This document shows, piece after piece, positions 1 through 17,381 of a stretch of DNA of 64,000 nucleotides. Position numbers and translations under genes: made by a program. The stretch is from the NCBI RefSeq assembly GCF_033170155.1, contig NZ_CP137079.1, positions 682,001 through 746,000 of the forward strand. The letters run 5' to 3'. Numbering within the stretch: position 1 is the first letter of the stretch; each line of letters opens with the position of its first letter. The DNA is from Raineyella sp. W15-4 (lineage in GTDB: Bacteria; Actinomycetota; Actinomycetes; Propionibacteriales; Propionibacteriaceae). The notes under the pieces are model-generated. The model searched no databases, was not told the DNA's origin, and saw nothing but the letters and a program-made list of their open reading frames with translations.

Positions 1-10
1 GTCGGCCTCC

Positions 11-60
11 AGCGAAGGGCCCTGCTGCCGTGCGTACGTACGGTGGCGGGGCCCTTCGCT
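11..60 (+). terminator. Terminator hairpin of the gene upstream of the window
   Basis: A perfect 12-bp inverted repeat (11-22 with 49-60, arm AGCGAAGGGCCC) encloses a 26-nt loop, followed by TCCCTTACTTCTT. It probably ends the transcript of the preceding ribosomal gene; rplK-rplA usually lies here in actinobacteria, but that is inference because the gene is outside the window. Confidence 0.75.
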
Positions 61-106
61 CTCCCTTACTTCTTGGAGTAGGTCGCTGTCCCCCTTTAGG
101 TGCGAT

Positions 107-136
107 TTGGACTCCTCGGGAGAGGTCAGTTAGAGT
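107..136 (+). promoter_or_regulatory. rplJ-rplL promoter
   Basis: The -35 element TTGGAC (107-112) and -10 element TAGAGT (131-136) are separated by 18 bp. This gives a leader of about 260 nt before rplJ. The same architecture (TTGG..-18-TAGAGT) recurs before infA. Confidence 0.7.
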
Positions 137-402
137 GGTTGCCGCCGAAGACCGCAGGTGGTCGTACGCCCGTCGTACGCCCTAAGCTCCGCCAGGAGGC
201 CCGCGCAGGTGAGACGAGTTCCATGTCGTCCCGTCGCCCCGATCAGGTTCGCCTGGGGCGGCCGGTCATCATGTGCCCCGTGCGCCTGCGCGCCGGGGCA
301 TTTTTCATCCCCGGGCCCGTCAGGGTGGTGCGCCGGGAGCCTCCCGCGGTCGAGGCGTACGTCCCGTCGGGACGTGCACACGACAGAAGTGGAAGGAGAA
401 CC
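137..402 (+). other. Long rplJ leader without a gene
   Basis: About 265 bases lie between the promoter and the rplJ start. No credible protein is encoded here; the reading frame is open upstream of rplJ but lacks a ribosome site. The leader holds the hairpin at 274-305 and a second small dyad near 361-377 (ACGTCCC-GTC-GGGACGT). A long structured leader is expected because L10 (alone or as L10-L12 complex) represses its own mRNA in many bacteria; the exact fold here is inferred only. Confidence 0.6.
274..305 (+). terminator. Terminator-like hairpin inside the rplJ leader (possible attenuator)
   Basis: TGCCCCG (274-280) pairs with CGGGGCA (294-300); the inside can extend with GCGC-CT-GCGC, and five T follow at once (301-305). 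This is a canonical intrinsic terminator shape placed between promoter and gene, so it may attenuate rplJL transcription. Confidence 0.65.
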
Positions 403-1092
403 ATGGCGAGGGAGGACAAGGCAGCAGCTGTCGCCCAGCTCACGGAGCAGTTCGAGAGCGCCGGCGCTGTTGTGCTCACCGAGTACCGCGGCCTCTCCGT
501 GGCGCAGCTGAAGACCCTTCGGCGCGCGCTGGGCGAGGACGCCACCTACGCCGTGGCAAAGAACACCCTCATGAAGCTGGCGGCCAACAAGGCCGGCATC
601 GACATGCTGGACGAGATCCTGACCGGCCCGAACGCCCTGACCTTCATCAAGGGTGACATCGCGGCCGTGGCCAAGGGCCTCAAGAACTTTGCCAAGGACA
701 ATCCGCTCCTGGTCATCAAGGGTGGCGTCATGGAGGGCAAGTTCCTCGACGCCAAGCAGGTCGGCGCGCTCGCCGACCTGGAGTCGCGCGAGGTCTACCT
801 CGCCAAGCTCGCCGGCGCCATGAAGGGCAACCTCGCCAAGGCCGTCGGTCTGTTCGCCGCCCCGCTGCAGACGGCTGCTCGCGCCTTCGGTGCGCTGCAG
901 ACCGCCGCCGAGGCGAACCCCTCCCTCATCGCGGGTGCCGGCGAGGCGCCGGCCGTCCTGCCGGGCTCGCCCCTGCAGGCAGGACAAGCGGTGACGACCA
1001 CGGAGCCCGAGACCGCCGATGCAGCACCGGCTGCAGCCGCCGAGGCTGCACCCGCTGCGGAGGCCGCCGAGGCAGCGCCTGCTGCCGAATGA
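403..1092 (+). CDS. rplJ: 50S ribosomal protein L10
   Basis: L10 forms the base of the ribosomal stalk and anchors L7/L12 dimers. The protein starts MAREDKAAAVAQLTEQF and is 229 residues, longer than the usual 165-190 because of an Ala/Glu/Pro-rich tail after about residue 175. The ATG at 403 is chosen because GGAAGGAGA lies just upstream and homologues begin here; the open frame extends further 5' but without ribosome site or similarity. rplL follows after 78 bases. Regulation is probably by the leader hairpin and L10 feedback. Confidence 0.97.
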   Translation: MAREDKAAAVAQLTEQFESAGAVVLTEYRGLSVAQLKTLRRALGEDATYAVAKNTLMKLAANKAGIDMLDEILTGPNALTFIKGDIAAVAKGLKNFAKDNPLLVIKGGVMEGKFLDAKQVGALADLESREVYLAKLAGAMKGNLAKAVGLFAAPLQTAARAFGALQTAAEANPSLIAGAGEAPAVLPGSPLQAGQAVTTTEPETADAAPAAAAEAAPAAEAAEAAPAAE

Positions 1093-1170
1093 TCCGCGCG
1101 GATCACCCCCACCGCAGGCGTGGCCCGGACGGCCAGACTGCATCACACACCGAGAAGTGAGGAACCCATC

Positions 1171-1557
1171 ATGGCCAAGCTGAGCAACGACGAGCTGATC
1201 GCCGCTTTCAAGGAAATGTCGCTGATCGAGCTCTCCGAGTTCGTGAAGCTGTTCGAGGACACCTTCGAGGTCACCGCTGCCGCCCCGGTCGCCGTGGCCG
1301 CTGCCGCCCCGGCTGCCGCTGCGGAGGCCGCCGCCGAGGAGGAGCAGACCGAGTTCGACGTCGTCCTCGAGGCCGCCGGCGACAAGAAGATCCAGGTCAT
1401 CAAGGAGGTGCGCGCCCTCACCTCCCTCGGCCTGAAGGAGGCCAAGGAGGTCGTGGAGTCCGCCCCCAAGGCCGTCCTGGAGAAGGTCACCAAGGACGCC
1501 GCCGCCGCTGCCAAGGAGAAGCTCGAGGCCGCCGGCGCCACCGTCACTGTCAAGTGA
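1171..1557 (+). CDS. rplL: 50S ribosomal protein L7/L12
   Basis: This is the stalk protein that recruits and stimulates translational GTPases (EF-Tu, EF-G and others). It is 128 residues: an N-terminal dimerisation domain (about 1-35), an Ala/Pro-rich hinge (about 36-60) and the C-terminal domain with the conserved KxxVIKxVR-type helix ([20 protein letters not shown]). The start ATG has GAGG upstream. It is cotranscribed with rplJ and ends at a strong hairpin. Confidence 0.97.
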   Translation: MAKLSNDELIAAFKEMSLIELSEFVKLFEDTFEVTAAAPVAVAAAAPAAAAEAAAEEEQTEFDVVLEAAGDKKIQVIKEVRALTSLGLKEAKEVVESAPKAVLEKVTKDAAAAAKEKLEAAGATVTVK

Positions 1558-1598
1558 GCACGACCTCGGGGCCCGCGGGTCCCGAGGAGCCGAACCGT

Positions 1599-1635
1599 CC
1601 GGAGGGGCGGGTCCCACAGGGGCCCGCCCCTCCGG
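1599..1635 (+). terminator. Terminator after rplL
   Basis: A 13-bp perfect stem (CCGGAGGGGCGGG at 1599-1611 with its complement at 1623-1635) has an 11-nt loop. There is no T tract, as is common in actinobacteria. It separates rplJL from the downstream regulator gene on the other strand. Confidence 0.75.
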
Positions 1636-1775
1636 CGTACGACCGTGCGGATGGCCCCGGGGAGGCGTGCGAGGACGCTCGGGTCTGCTCGGGGAGTCGT
1701 TGCCGGGGCCTCGCCGCGTGCCGAGAGCGGTGGCGAATCCGTGAGCTGCGCAGTGCGCCCGTGTCCCGACGGGCC

Positions 1776-2333
1776 TCAGATCCCGAACCGCGCGGACACC
1801 CCGCGCGCCAGCAGATCGATGCCCAACTCCAGCCGGGCGCGGTCATCCGGTGCCGGCCCCGCGATGACGCCGAGTGCCGCGGCCTGGGCGCGCGACTGTT
1901 CGTTCAGGGTCAGTCCGAGGGTGAGGTGCAGGGCGGTTTCCCCGATCGCCTCGGCATCGGCGGATCCGAGGCCGGCCGCAGTGAGGAGTCGTACGAGAGG
2001 CTCCTGCGGGCGCAGGGCGCCGAGGCTCAGCGCCACTGCCGACGAGGTGAGATCGGCCCCGTCCCGATGGGCCAACAGCGTGGCCCGCAGTGATACGGAC
2101 CAGTCGAGCAGGGCCTGCTGCCAGGTGTCGTCGGGTCCGGGGGAGCATACCCCGGCCAGGATGCGGTCGGTGACGGCGGCGAGCAACTCCTGCTTGTTGG
2201 CGTAGTGCCAGTAGAGGGCGCCCGGCTGGACATGGAGGGCGGTGGCCAGCCGGCGCATCGTCAGGTCCGCCAGCCCGTACGCGTCGAGGATCTCGACGGC
2301 CTTGGCGAGCACGTCCGCCCGGCTCAATGACAT
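1776..2333 (-). CDS. bioQ: TetR-family regulator, likely biotin repressor BioQ
   Basis: This 185-residue one-domain regulator has an N-terminal helix-turn-helix (about 25-46, TMRRLATALHVQPGALYWHY) and a variable ligand domain. It is transcribed divergently from bioB. The shared region holds TGAAC-N3-GTTCA, which matches the BioQ box described in corynebacteria and mycobacteria, so it probably represses bioB and itself when biotin is adequate. The ATG at 2333 follows GAGGAGGGG; a longer in-frame start at 2477 would put the operator inside the gene and is unlikely. The family assignment is firm; the BioQ name rests on context and operator. Confidence 0.8.
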   Translation of the reverse strand: MSLSRADVLAKAVEILDAYGLADLTMRRLATALHVQPGALYWHYANKQELLAAVTDRILAGVCSPGPDDTWQQALLDWSVSLRATLLAHRDGADLTSSAVALSLGALRPQEPLVRLLTAAGLGSADAEAIGETALHLTLGLTLNEQSRAQAAALGVIAGPAPDDRARLELGIDLLARGVSARFGI

Positions 2334-2448
2334 GTCCCCTCCTCGAGGTTCTCCGTGGGCGGCGTGTTCGGTGCCGTGCTGGGTGTGCCTCTCCGTCCCG
2401 GCCTCCGAGCCTAGCCGCCCGTCCCCGGAGCCACCGCATCGCGTGGAC

Positions 2449-2477
2449 TTGAACGCCGTATAGTGAACGGCGTTCAA
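2449..2477. promoter_or_regulatory. BioQ-type operator between bioQ and bioB
   Basis: TTGAACGCCG (2449-2458) and CGGCGTTCAA (2468-2477) form a 10-bp inverted repeat with a 9-bp spacer. Nested within it is the perfect 13-bp palindrome TGAAC-GGC-GTTCA (2464-2476), which matches the TGAAC-N3-GTTCA BioQ box. A -10-like TATAGT (2459-2464) sits between the arms, so binding would block bioB transcription. Confidence 0.75.
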
Positions 2478-2549
2478 GGAGTGTAGGTCGAACCCGCCCG
2501 CGTCCGGCGGAGGACCTCACCCAGCACGGACCCGACCGAAGGAGATCTC

Positions 2550-3704
2550 ATGGCACCCCAGGAAACGCTCACCGCTGCTCCCCTCGACCCCACCGACCCC
2601 GCCGCGCCCGCCACCGAGGTCAAGCCACAGGCGCTCGCCGATCGCGTGCTCGACGGCGGCGCGGTGACCGAGGAAGAGGCGCTGGCCCTGCTGAACGTGC
2701 CCGATGCCGAGGTGCTGGGGCTGGTCCAGGCCGCCGGGCGGCTCCGCCGCCGCTGGTTCGGCAACTCGGTCAAGCTCAACTACCTGGTCAATCTCAAGTC
2801 GGGCCTGTGTGCCGAGGACTGCGGCTACTGCTCGCAGCGACTCGGCTCCGAGGCTGACGTGCTCACCTACTCCTGGCTGTCCACGGAGGAGGCGGTCCGG
2901 GCCGCGAGGACCGGGATGGATGCCGGCGCCCGGCGGGTCTGCCTGGTCGCCTCCGGCCGGGGGCCCTCGAACCGCGACCTCGACCGGGTCGGCGACATCA
3001 TCGACGGCCTCCGGCAGGCCGATCCCGACATCGAGGTGTGCGCCTGCCTCGGGCTGCTCAGGGAGGGCCAGGCCGAGCGGCTCGCCGCGGCCGGCACCGA
3101 CGCGTACAACCACAACCTCAACACCGCCGCGTCGCACTACGACGACATCTGCTCCACCCACACGTACGCCGACCGGGCGGACACCGTCGCGAAGGCCCGC
3201 CATGCCGGGCTGTCGGCCTGCTCCGGGCTGATCGCGGGGATGGGGGAGACTGCCGAGGAACTCGTCGACGTCGCCTTCGCGCTGCGCCGGATGGGGTCCG
3301 ACTCGGTGCCGGTCAACTTCCTGATGCCCTTCGACGGCACCCCGCTGGCCGGCCGCCACATGCTGAGCCCGCTGGACGGCCTGCGGATCCTCGCCATGGT
3401 GCGCTTCGTACACCCGGACACGGAGGTCCGGATCGCCGGCGGCCGGGAGGACACGCTGCGTTCCCTGCAGCCGCTGGGGCTGGAGATCGCCAACTCGATC
3501 TTCCTCGGTGACTACCTGACCTCCGAGGGGCAGGCCGGTGCGGCCGACCTGCAGATGATCGCCGAGGCCGGCTTCGTGCCGGTCGGGGCCGAGGGCGACC
3601 CGGTGCACCGCGCCGCGCCCGCGGACGGCGCCGCGCCGGCGTACGCCACGGCGCCGGTGATCCGTCGCCGTGGTGCCGGCACCACGGCGGCCCCCAACGC
3701 CTGA
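2550..3704 (+). CDS. bioB: Biotin synthase
   Basis: BioB inserts sulfur into dethiobiotin to make biotin, the last pathway step. It is a radical SAM enzyme of 384 residues with the SAM-cluster motif C87-x3-C91-x2-C94 ([12 protein letters not shown]). The later cysteines and the Arg (VRIAGGRE) for the second, sulfur-donating cluster are also present. The ATG has AAGGAGAT upstream. The first ~30 and last ~25 residues are Ala/Pro-rich extensions. It stands alone, without bioF, bioD or bioA nearby, and is likely controlled by the divergent BioQ-like regulator. Confidence 0.96.
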   Translation: MAPQETLTAAPLDPTDPAAPATEVKPQALADRVLDGGAVTEEEALALLNVPDAEVLGLVQAAGRLRRRWFGNSVKLNYLVNLKSGLCAEDCGYCSQRLGSEADVLTYSWLSTEEAVRAARTGMDAGARRVCLVASGRGPSNRDLDRVGDIIDGLRQADPDIEVCACLGLLREGQAERLAAAGTDAYNHNLNTAASHYDDICSTHTYADRADTVAKARHAGLSACSGLIAGMGETAEELVDVAFALRRMGSDSVPVNFLMPFDGTPLAGRHMLSPLDGLRILAMVRFVHPDTEVRIAGGREDTLRSLQPLGLEIANSIFLGDYLTSEGQAGAADLQMIAEAGFVPVGAEGDPVHRAAPADGAAPAYATAPVIRRRGAGTTAAPNA

Positions 3705-4083
3705 CCGCCTGCCGTGGTCGGTGGTGGGACGGGGGCGTCCCGGTGGCGTAGCATGGCCCCGTCGAGCGGGTCGGTGTGAACCGGTGCGCGTCGGACGAGA
3801 GGCGATGCGTCATCGGGTCGCCCAGTGTTCACCCCGTCAGGCTGGCAGGCCGACACGCGGGAGAGTAGGCTGGGCACCAGCGCACCGGAGATGGGCTATC
3901 CTTTCGGGTTTGCGTTTCGTGCCATGGTCGTGTAGTGTCGGCGTTTGCCTGTTGTCGCCTGCCGCCCTTTGATGCCGTACCGCGTGTCCTCCCCTTCCTC
4001 GCAGGGGGCCGCGCGGATGGTGCCTTCCCTGGTTGCGTGGCACTGGCACCACATCGCCTGCCAGTTCTGGAAGGACCAAACTG
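3705..4083 (+). other. bioB-rpoB intergenic region / rpoB leader
   Basis: I see no credible gene here. It contains a short GC hairpin after bioB (GGGACG-GGGG-CGTCCC, 3726-3741), which may end the bioB transcript, then the rpoB promoter (3910-3938) and an untranslated leader of about 140 nt. Confidence 0.55.
3910..3938 (+). promoter_or_regulatory. rpoBC promoter
   Basis: TTGCGT (3910-3915) and TAGTGT (3933-3938) are spaced by exactly 17 bp. It lies about 140 bases before the rpoB start and downstream of bioB, so rpoBC can be expressed independently of rplJL. Confidence 0.65.
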
Positions 4084-7578
<3,495 letters not shown>

Positions 7579-7649
7579 CTTCCTTCACCCACCAGCAACT
7601 CTTTCAGGACTATCAGCCCGCCTGACGAGGCGGGAGGAAGAGATATATC

Positions 7650-11510
<3,861 letters not shown>

Positions 11511-11525
11511 TCGAGGTCGATCGAT

Positions 11526-11559
11526 CCGGGCCTGCCGACCCACCGGTCGGCAGGCCCGG
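11526..11559 (+). terminator. Terminator after rpoC
   Basis: A 15-bp perfect stem (11526-11540 with 11545-11559, arm CCGGGCCTGCCGACC) has a CACC loop and starts 15 bases after the rpoC stop. It separates rpoBC from the str operon, which has its own promoter 36 bases further on. Confidence 0.85.
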
Positions 11560-11594
11560 TGGCGGAGGATCGGCGGTGCCTCGGCACCGGTGTT

Positions 11595-11623
11595 TTGACC
11601 GCAGCGGCAGAAGCCAGTAACCT
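11595..11623 (+). promoter_or_regulatory. rpsL (str operon) promoter
   Basis: TTGACC (11595-11600), a 17-bp spacer and TAACCT (11618-11623). The hexamers, the spacing and the upstream bases TGTT are identical to the rplM promoter at 61205-61233. Confidence 0.75.
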
Positions 11624-11962
11624 TGGTACCTGTGTCCGGCCTGTCCGGACCAGTCGCAGCGCCCGCTCGCGGGGGTGATCGGCCGTCACGGGGCCGATCG
11701 TGGTGAACAACCTGGGTGAGGTTACGTATCGCGCCGTGCGCGGTGTCGGCCACCGAAGGCTTCCGGAACCGCCGGCAGAGCCGCGAACATGCGGTCGTCC
11801 CGCCGCCACGAGGCGACGTCGCGCGAGGGTCCTACCCGTGCGTACGTCTCGCCGGCAGGGGGCCCGCAGCCAGGAGTCATCAGACCCCGCACAGGAGTCG
11901 TACGACATCAGGGCATACCCGACCGCCGGGTGCGCCCGACCAACGGAAAGAGATACCAGCCG

Positions 11963-12334
11963 GTGCCAACTATCCAGCAGCTGGTCCGCAAGGGCCGGAC
12001 CGACAAGGCGACGAAGAGCAAGACGCCTGCCCTGAAGGGCTCTCCGCAGCGCCGTGGCGTCTGCACCCGCGTCTACACCACCACCCCGAAGAAGCCGAAC
12101 TCTGCGCTGCGGAAGGTCGCCCGGGTGCGACTCTCCAGCGGTGTCGAGGTGACTGCGTACATCCCGGGTGTGGGTCACAACCTCCAGGAGCACTCGATGG
12201 TGCTCGTGCGCGGCGGTCGGGTGAAGGACCTGCCGGGCGTTCGCTACAAGATCATCCGCGGCTCGCTGGACACCCAGGGCGTCAAGAACCGTAAGCAGGC
12301 CCGCAGCCGCTACGGTGCGAAGAAGGAGAAGTAA
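11963..12334 (+). CDS. rpsL: 30S ribosomal protein S12
   Basis: S12 lies at the decoding centre. It is 123 residues, from a GTG start ([12 protein letters not shown]) preceded by GGAAAGAG; longer in-frame starts lack a ribosome site. Streptomycin-related residues K43 (TTPKKPNSA) and K88 ([11 protein letters not shown]) are the sensitive type. The stop overlaps the rpsG start (TAATG), which suggests translational coupling. Confidence 0.97.
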   Translation: MPTIQQLVRKGRTDKATKSKTPALKGSPQRRGVCTRVYTTTPKKPNSALRKVARVRLSSGVEVTAYIPGVGHNLQEHSMVLVRGGRVKDLPGVRYKIIRGSLDTQGVKNRKQARSRYGAKKEK

Positions 12335-12804
12335 TGCCTCGTAAGGGTCCCGCGCCCCGTCGCCCGATGCCCGCCGACCCGGTCTACGGTTCCCCCCTGG
12401 TGAGCCAGCTGGTCAGCAAGGTGCTGGTGGACGGCAAGAAGTCCGTCGCCCAGAACATCGTCTACACCGCTCTCGAGGGCACCCGGGCCAAGACCGGCGT
12501 CGACCCCGTCCAGACCCTGAAGCGCGCGCTGGACAATGTGAAGCCCGCCCTCGAGGTCAAGTCCCGCCGGGTCGGCGGCGCCACCTACCAGGTCCCGGTC
12601 GAGGTCAAGCCCGCCCGCGCCACCACCCTGGCGCTGCGTTGGCTGGTCGGATTCTCCCGGGACCGCCGCGAGAAGACCATGGCCGAGCGGCTGATGAACG
12701 AGATCCTCGACGCCTCCAACGGCCTCGGCGCTTCGGTGAAGCGTCGCGAGGACACCCACAAGATGGCCGAGGCCAACAAGGCTTTCGCTCATTACCGTTG
12801 GTGA
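12334..12804 (+). CDS. rpsG: 30S ribosomal protein S7
   Basis: S7 initiates assembly of the 30S head and binds 16S rRNA near the E site. The protein is 156 residues, the standard length, with the conserved [10 protein letters not shown] start and C-terminal [14 protein letters not shown]. Its ATG overlaps the rpsL stop by one base. A 240-base gap follows before fusA. Confidence 0.97.
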   Translation: MPRKGPAPRRPMPADPVYGSPLVSQLVSKVLVDGKKSVAQNIVYTALEGTRAKTGVDPVQTLKRALDNVKPALEVKSRRVGGATYQVPVEVKPARATTLALRWLVGFSRDRREKTMAERLMNEILDASNGLGASVKRREDTHKMAEANKAFAHYRW

Positions 12805-13044
12805 CACCCCTTGCTGCACGGCGCCGGGCGCCGATGGTCCGCTGTGGAGGTGCGCATCGCCTGCGTACCACCCGGGTTGGATCGTCGGCGCCCGGCGCCG
12901 TACCCTGTGCAGGGTCGCGTGTCGCACGCCCATCGGGCCGCGCCGCCGTCGGGGCGTGCGTCGGCCACCTATTTATTGACCACCGGTCGCCCCGCCTCGT
13001 GCGGTCAAGCCGGAAGACCGCACACATGACGAGAGGTACCCTTC

Positions 13045-15144
<2,100 letters not shown>

Positions 15145-15199
15145 TCGCCTGAACTCCTGACCGGCGCCGCTGACGATGACCGAGTAGTATAGCTCCGGT

Positions 15200-15228
15200 T
15201 TGACTATGCGGCGCCGGTGCAGAAAACT
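15200..15228 (+). promoter_or_regulatory. Possible tuf promoter
   Basis: TTGACT (15200-15205) and AAAACT (15223-15228) are 17 bp apart in the 182-base fusA-tuf gap. The -35 element is good and the -10 element weak. A separate tuf promoter is common in actinobacteria, but this one is only a candidate. Confidence 0.35.
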
Positions 15229-15326
15229 TGGCCGGGTCACCCTCGGGGGACCCGGCGAAGCGTCAGACCGGTAGAAATCAACGCGCGCCTCGCAACCAGT
15301 GAGGCGACCATCAAGAAGGAGCCCCA

Positions 15327-16517
<1,191 letters not shown>

Positions 16518-16559
16518 TCTGAGGCGTACGCCGCCCCACCAGGCACAACCCGACGCACC

Positions 16560-16590
16560 AGGAGGCCCGCCCCATGAGGGCGGGCCTCCT
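16560..16590. terminator. Bidirectional terminator between tuf and the DsbA-like gene
   Basis: A 13-bp perfect stem (16560-16572 with 16578-16590, arm AGGAGGCCCGCCC) has a CATGA loop. It lies between the convergent tuf (+) and DsbA-like gene (-), and its symmetry could serve both. Confidence 0.85.
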
Positions 16591-16616
16591 GCGTGTTTCG
16601 ATGGAACGCGCGCCGA

Positions 16617-17336
16617 TCAGGCGCAGCCCTCCGGGCCACAGGCCGGGGCGTCACCGGTGTCGATGCTGATGAAGTTGCGAGGGGCCGGATGGCCCTCCTC
16701 CCAGACCTTCTGCAGGGCCTGGGCGAACAGCTCGGTGGGCTGCGCGCCGGAGACGGCGTACTTGTCCTCCAGGACGAAGAACGGCACCCCGGTGACCCCG
16801 ATCGAGCGCGCGGTCCGGAAGTCGGCCAGCACCTCGGCGCAGATCGCATCGTCGTCGAGGGCGGCGCGGACGGCCTCCTCGGTCAGGCCGTGCCGGATGC
16901 CGATCGCTACCAGGACCTCGGGATCGCTGATCGCCTCGCCGCGGACGAAGTGTGCATTCAGCAGGTCGTCGTCGACCGCGGCGACGTCGATGTCGGGCGT
17001 ACGTCGGGCGAGGTGCAGCAGTTGGTGGCCGCGCAGCGAATTGGCCGGCACCAGCCGGTCCCAGTCGTACGTCAGGCCGACGGTGGCCGCCTGCTCCGAC
17101 ACCGCCGCCAGCATCTGCTCCACCTGTCCGGCCGGCATCCGCTTGACCTCGGCGAGGTACTCCGCCTCACTGCCGTCGTAGCGCTCCGGCAGGTCGGGAT
17201 CCAGCTGGTAGGACCGCCAGGTGACGCGGACGTCGGCGCGGTGCGGGAAGGCGGCCAGCGCCGCCTCGAACCGCCGCTTGCCGATGTAGCACCACGGGCA
17301 GGCGATGTCGGACCAGATGTCCACGCGCAGGGTCAT
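16617..17336 (-). CDS. DsbA/FrnE-family thiol oxidoreductase
   Basis: The 239-residue protein has a thioredoxin fold with a helical insertion. The active site C13-P-W-C16 lies in VDIWSDIACPWCYIGK, and the cis-proline loop is GVTGVPFFVLEDKY. This pattern is typical of cytoplasmic FrnE-like proteins (2-hydroxychromene-2-carboxylate isomerase/DsbA superfamily), which act in thiol-disulfide exchange or oxidative stress. No signal peptide is seen. A second Cys pair (CGPEGC) ends the protein, also seen in FrnE relatives. It lies 45 bases after treY on the same strand and may be cotranscribed. The exact substrate is unknown. Confidence 0.85.
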   Translation of the reverse strand: MTLRVDIWSDIACPWCYIGKRRFEAALAAFPHRADVRVTWRSYQLDPDLPERYDGSEAEYLAEVKRMPAGQVEQMLAAVSEQAATVGLTYDWDRLVPANSLRGHQLLHLARRTPDIDVAAVDDDLLNAHFVRGEAISDPEVLVAIGIRHGLTEEAVRAALDDDAICAEVLADFRTARSIGVTGVPFFVLEDKYAVSGAQPTELFAQALQKVWEEGHPAPRNFISIDTGDAPACGPEGCA

Positions 17337-17381
17337 GTCGGCCTCTCTCGTCCTCGTGCGGTCCTCGCCCGGCTGCCGTTC

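Larger units (their letters stand above)
11511..11962 (+). other. rpoC-rpsL intergenic region
   Basis: This 452-base gap has no gene I can support. It holds the rpoC terminator (11526-11559), the rpsL promoter (11595-11623) and an untranslated leader of about 330 nt in which I see no further clear motif. Confidence 0.6.

Noticed and set aside
100-402. N-terminal extension of rplJ by about 100 residues in the same open frame
   Set aside because: There is no ribosome site or L10 similarity, and it would cover the promoter and terminator hairpin. ATG 403 with GGAAGGAGA is clearly the start.
4033-4083. rpoB start at ATG 4033
   Set aside because: It lacks a ribosome site, and the extra 17 residues are not conserved; TTG 4084 has AAGGA at good spacing and matches actinobacterial RpoB starts.
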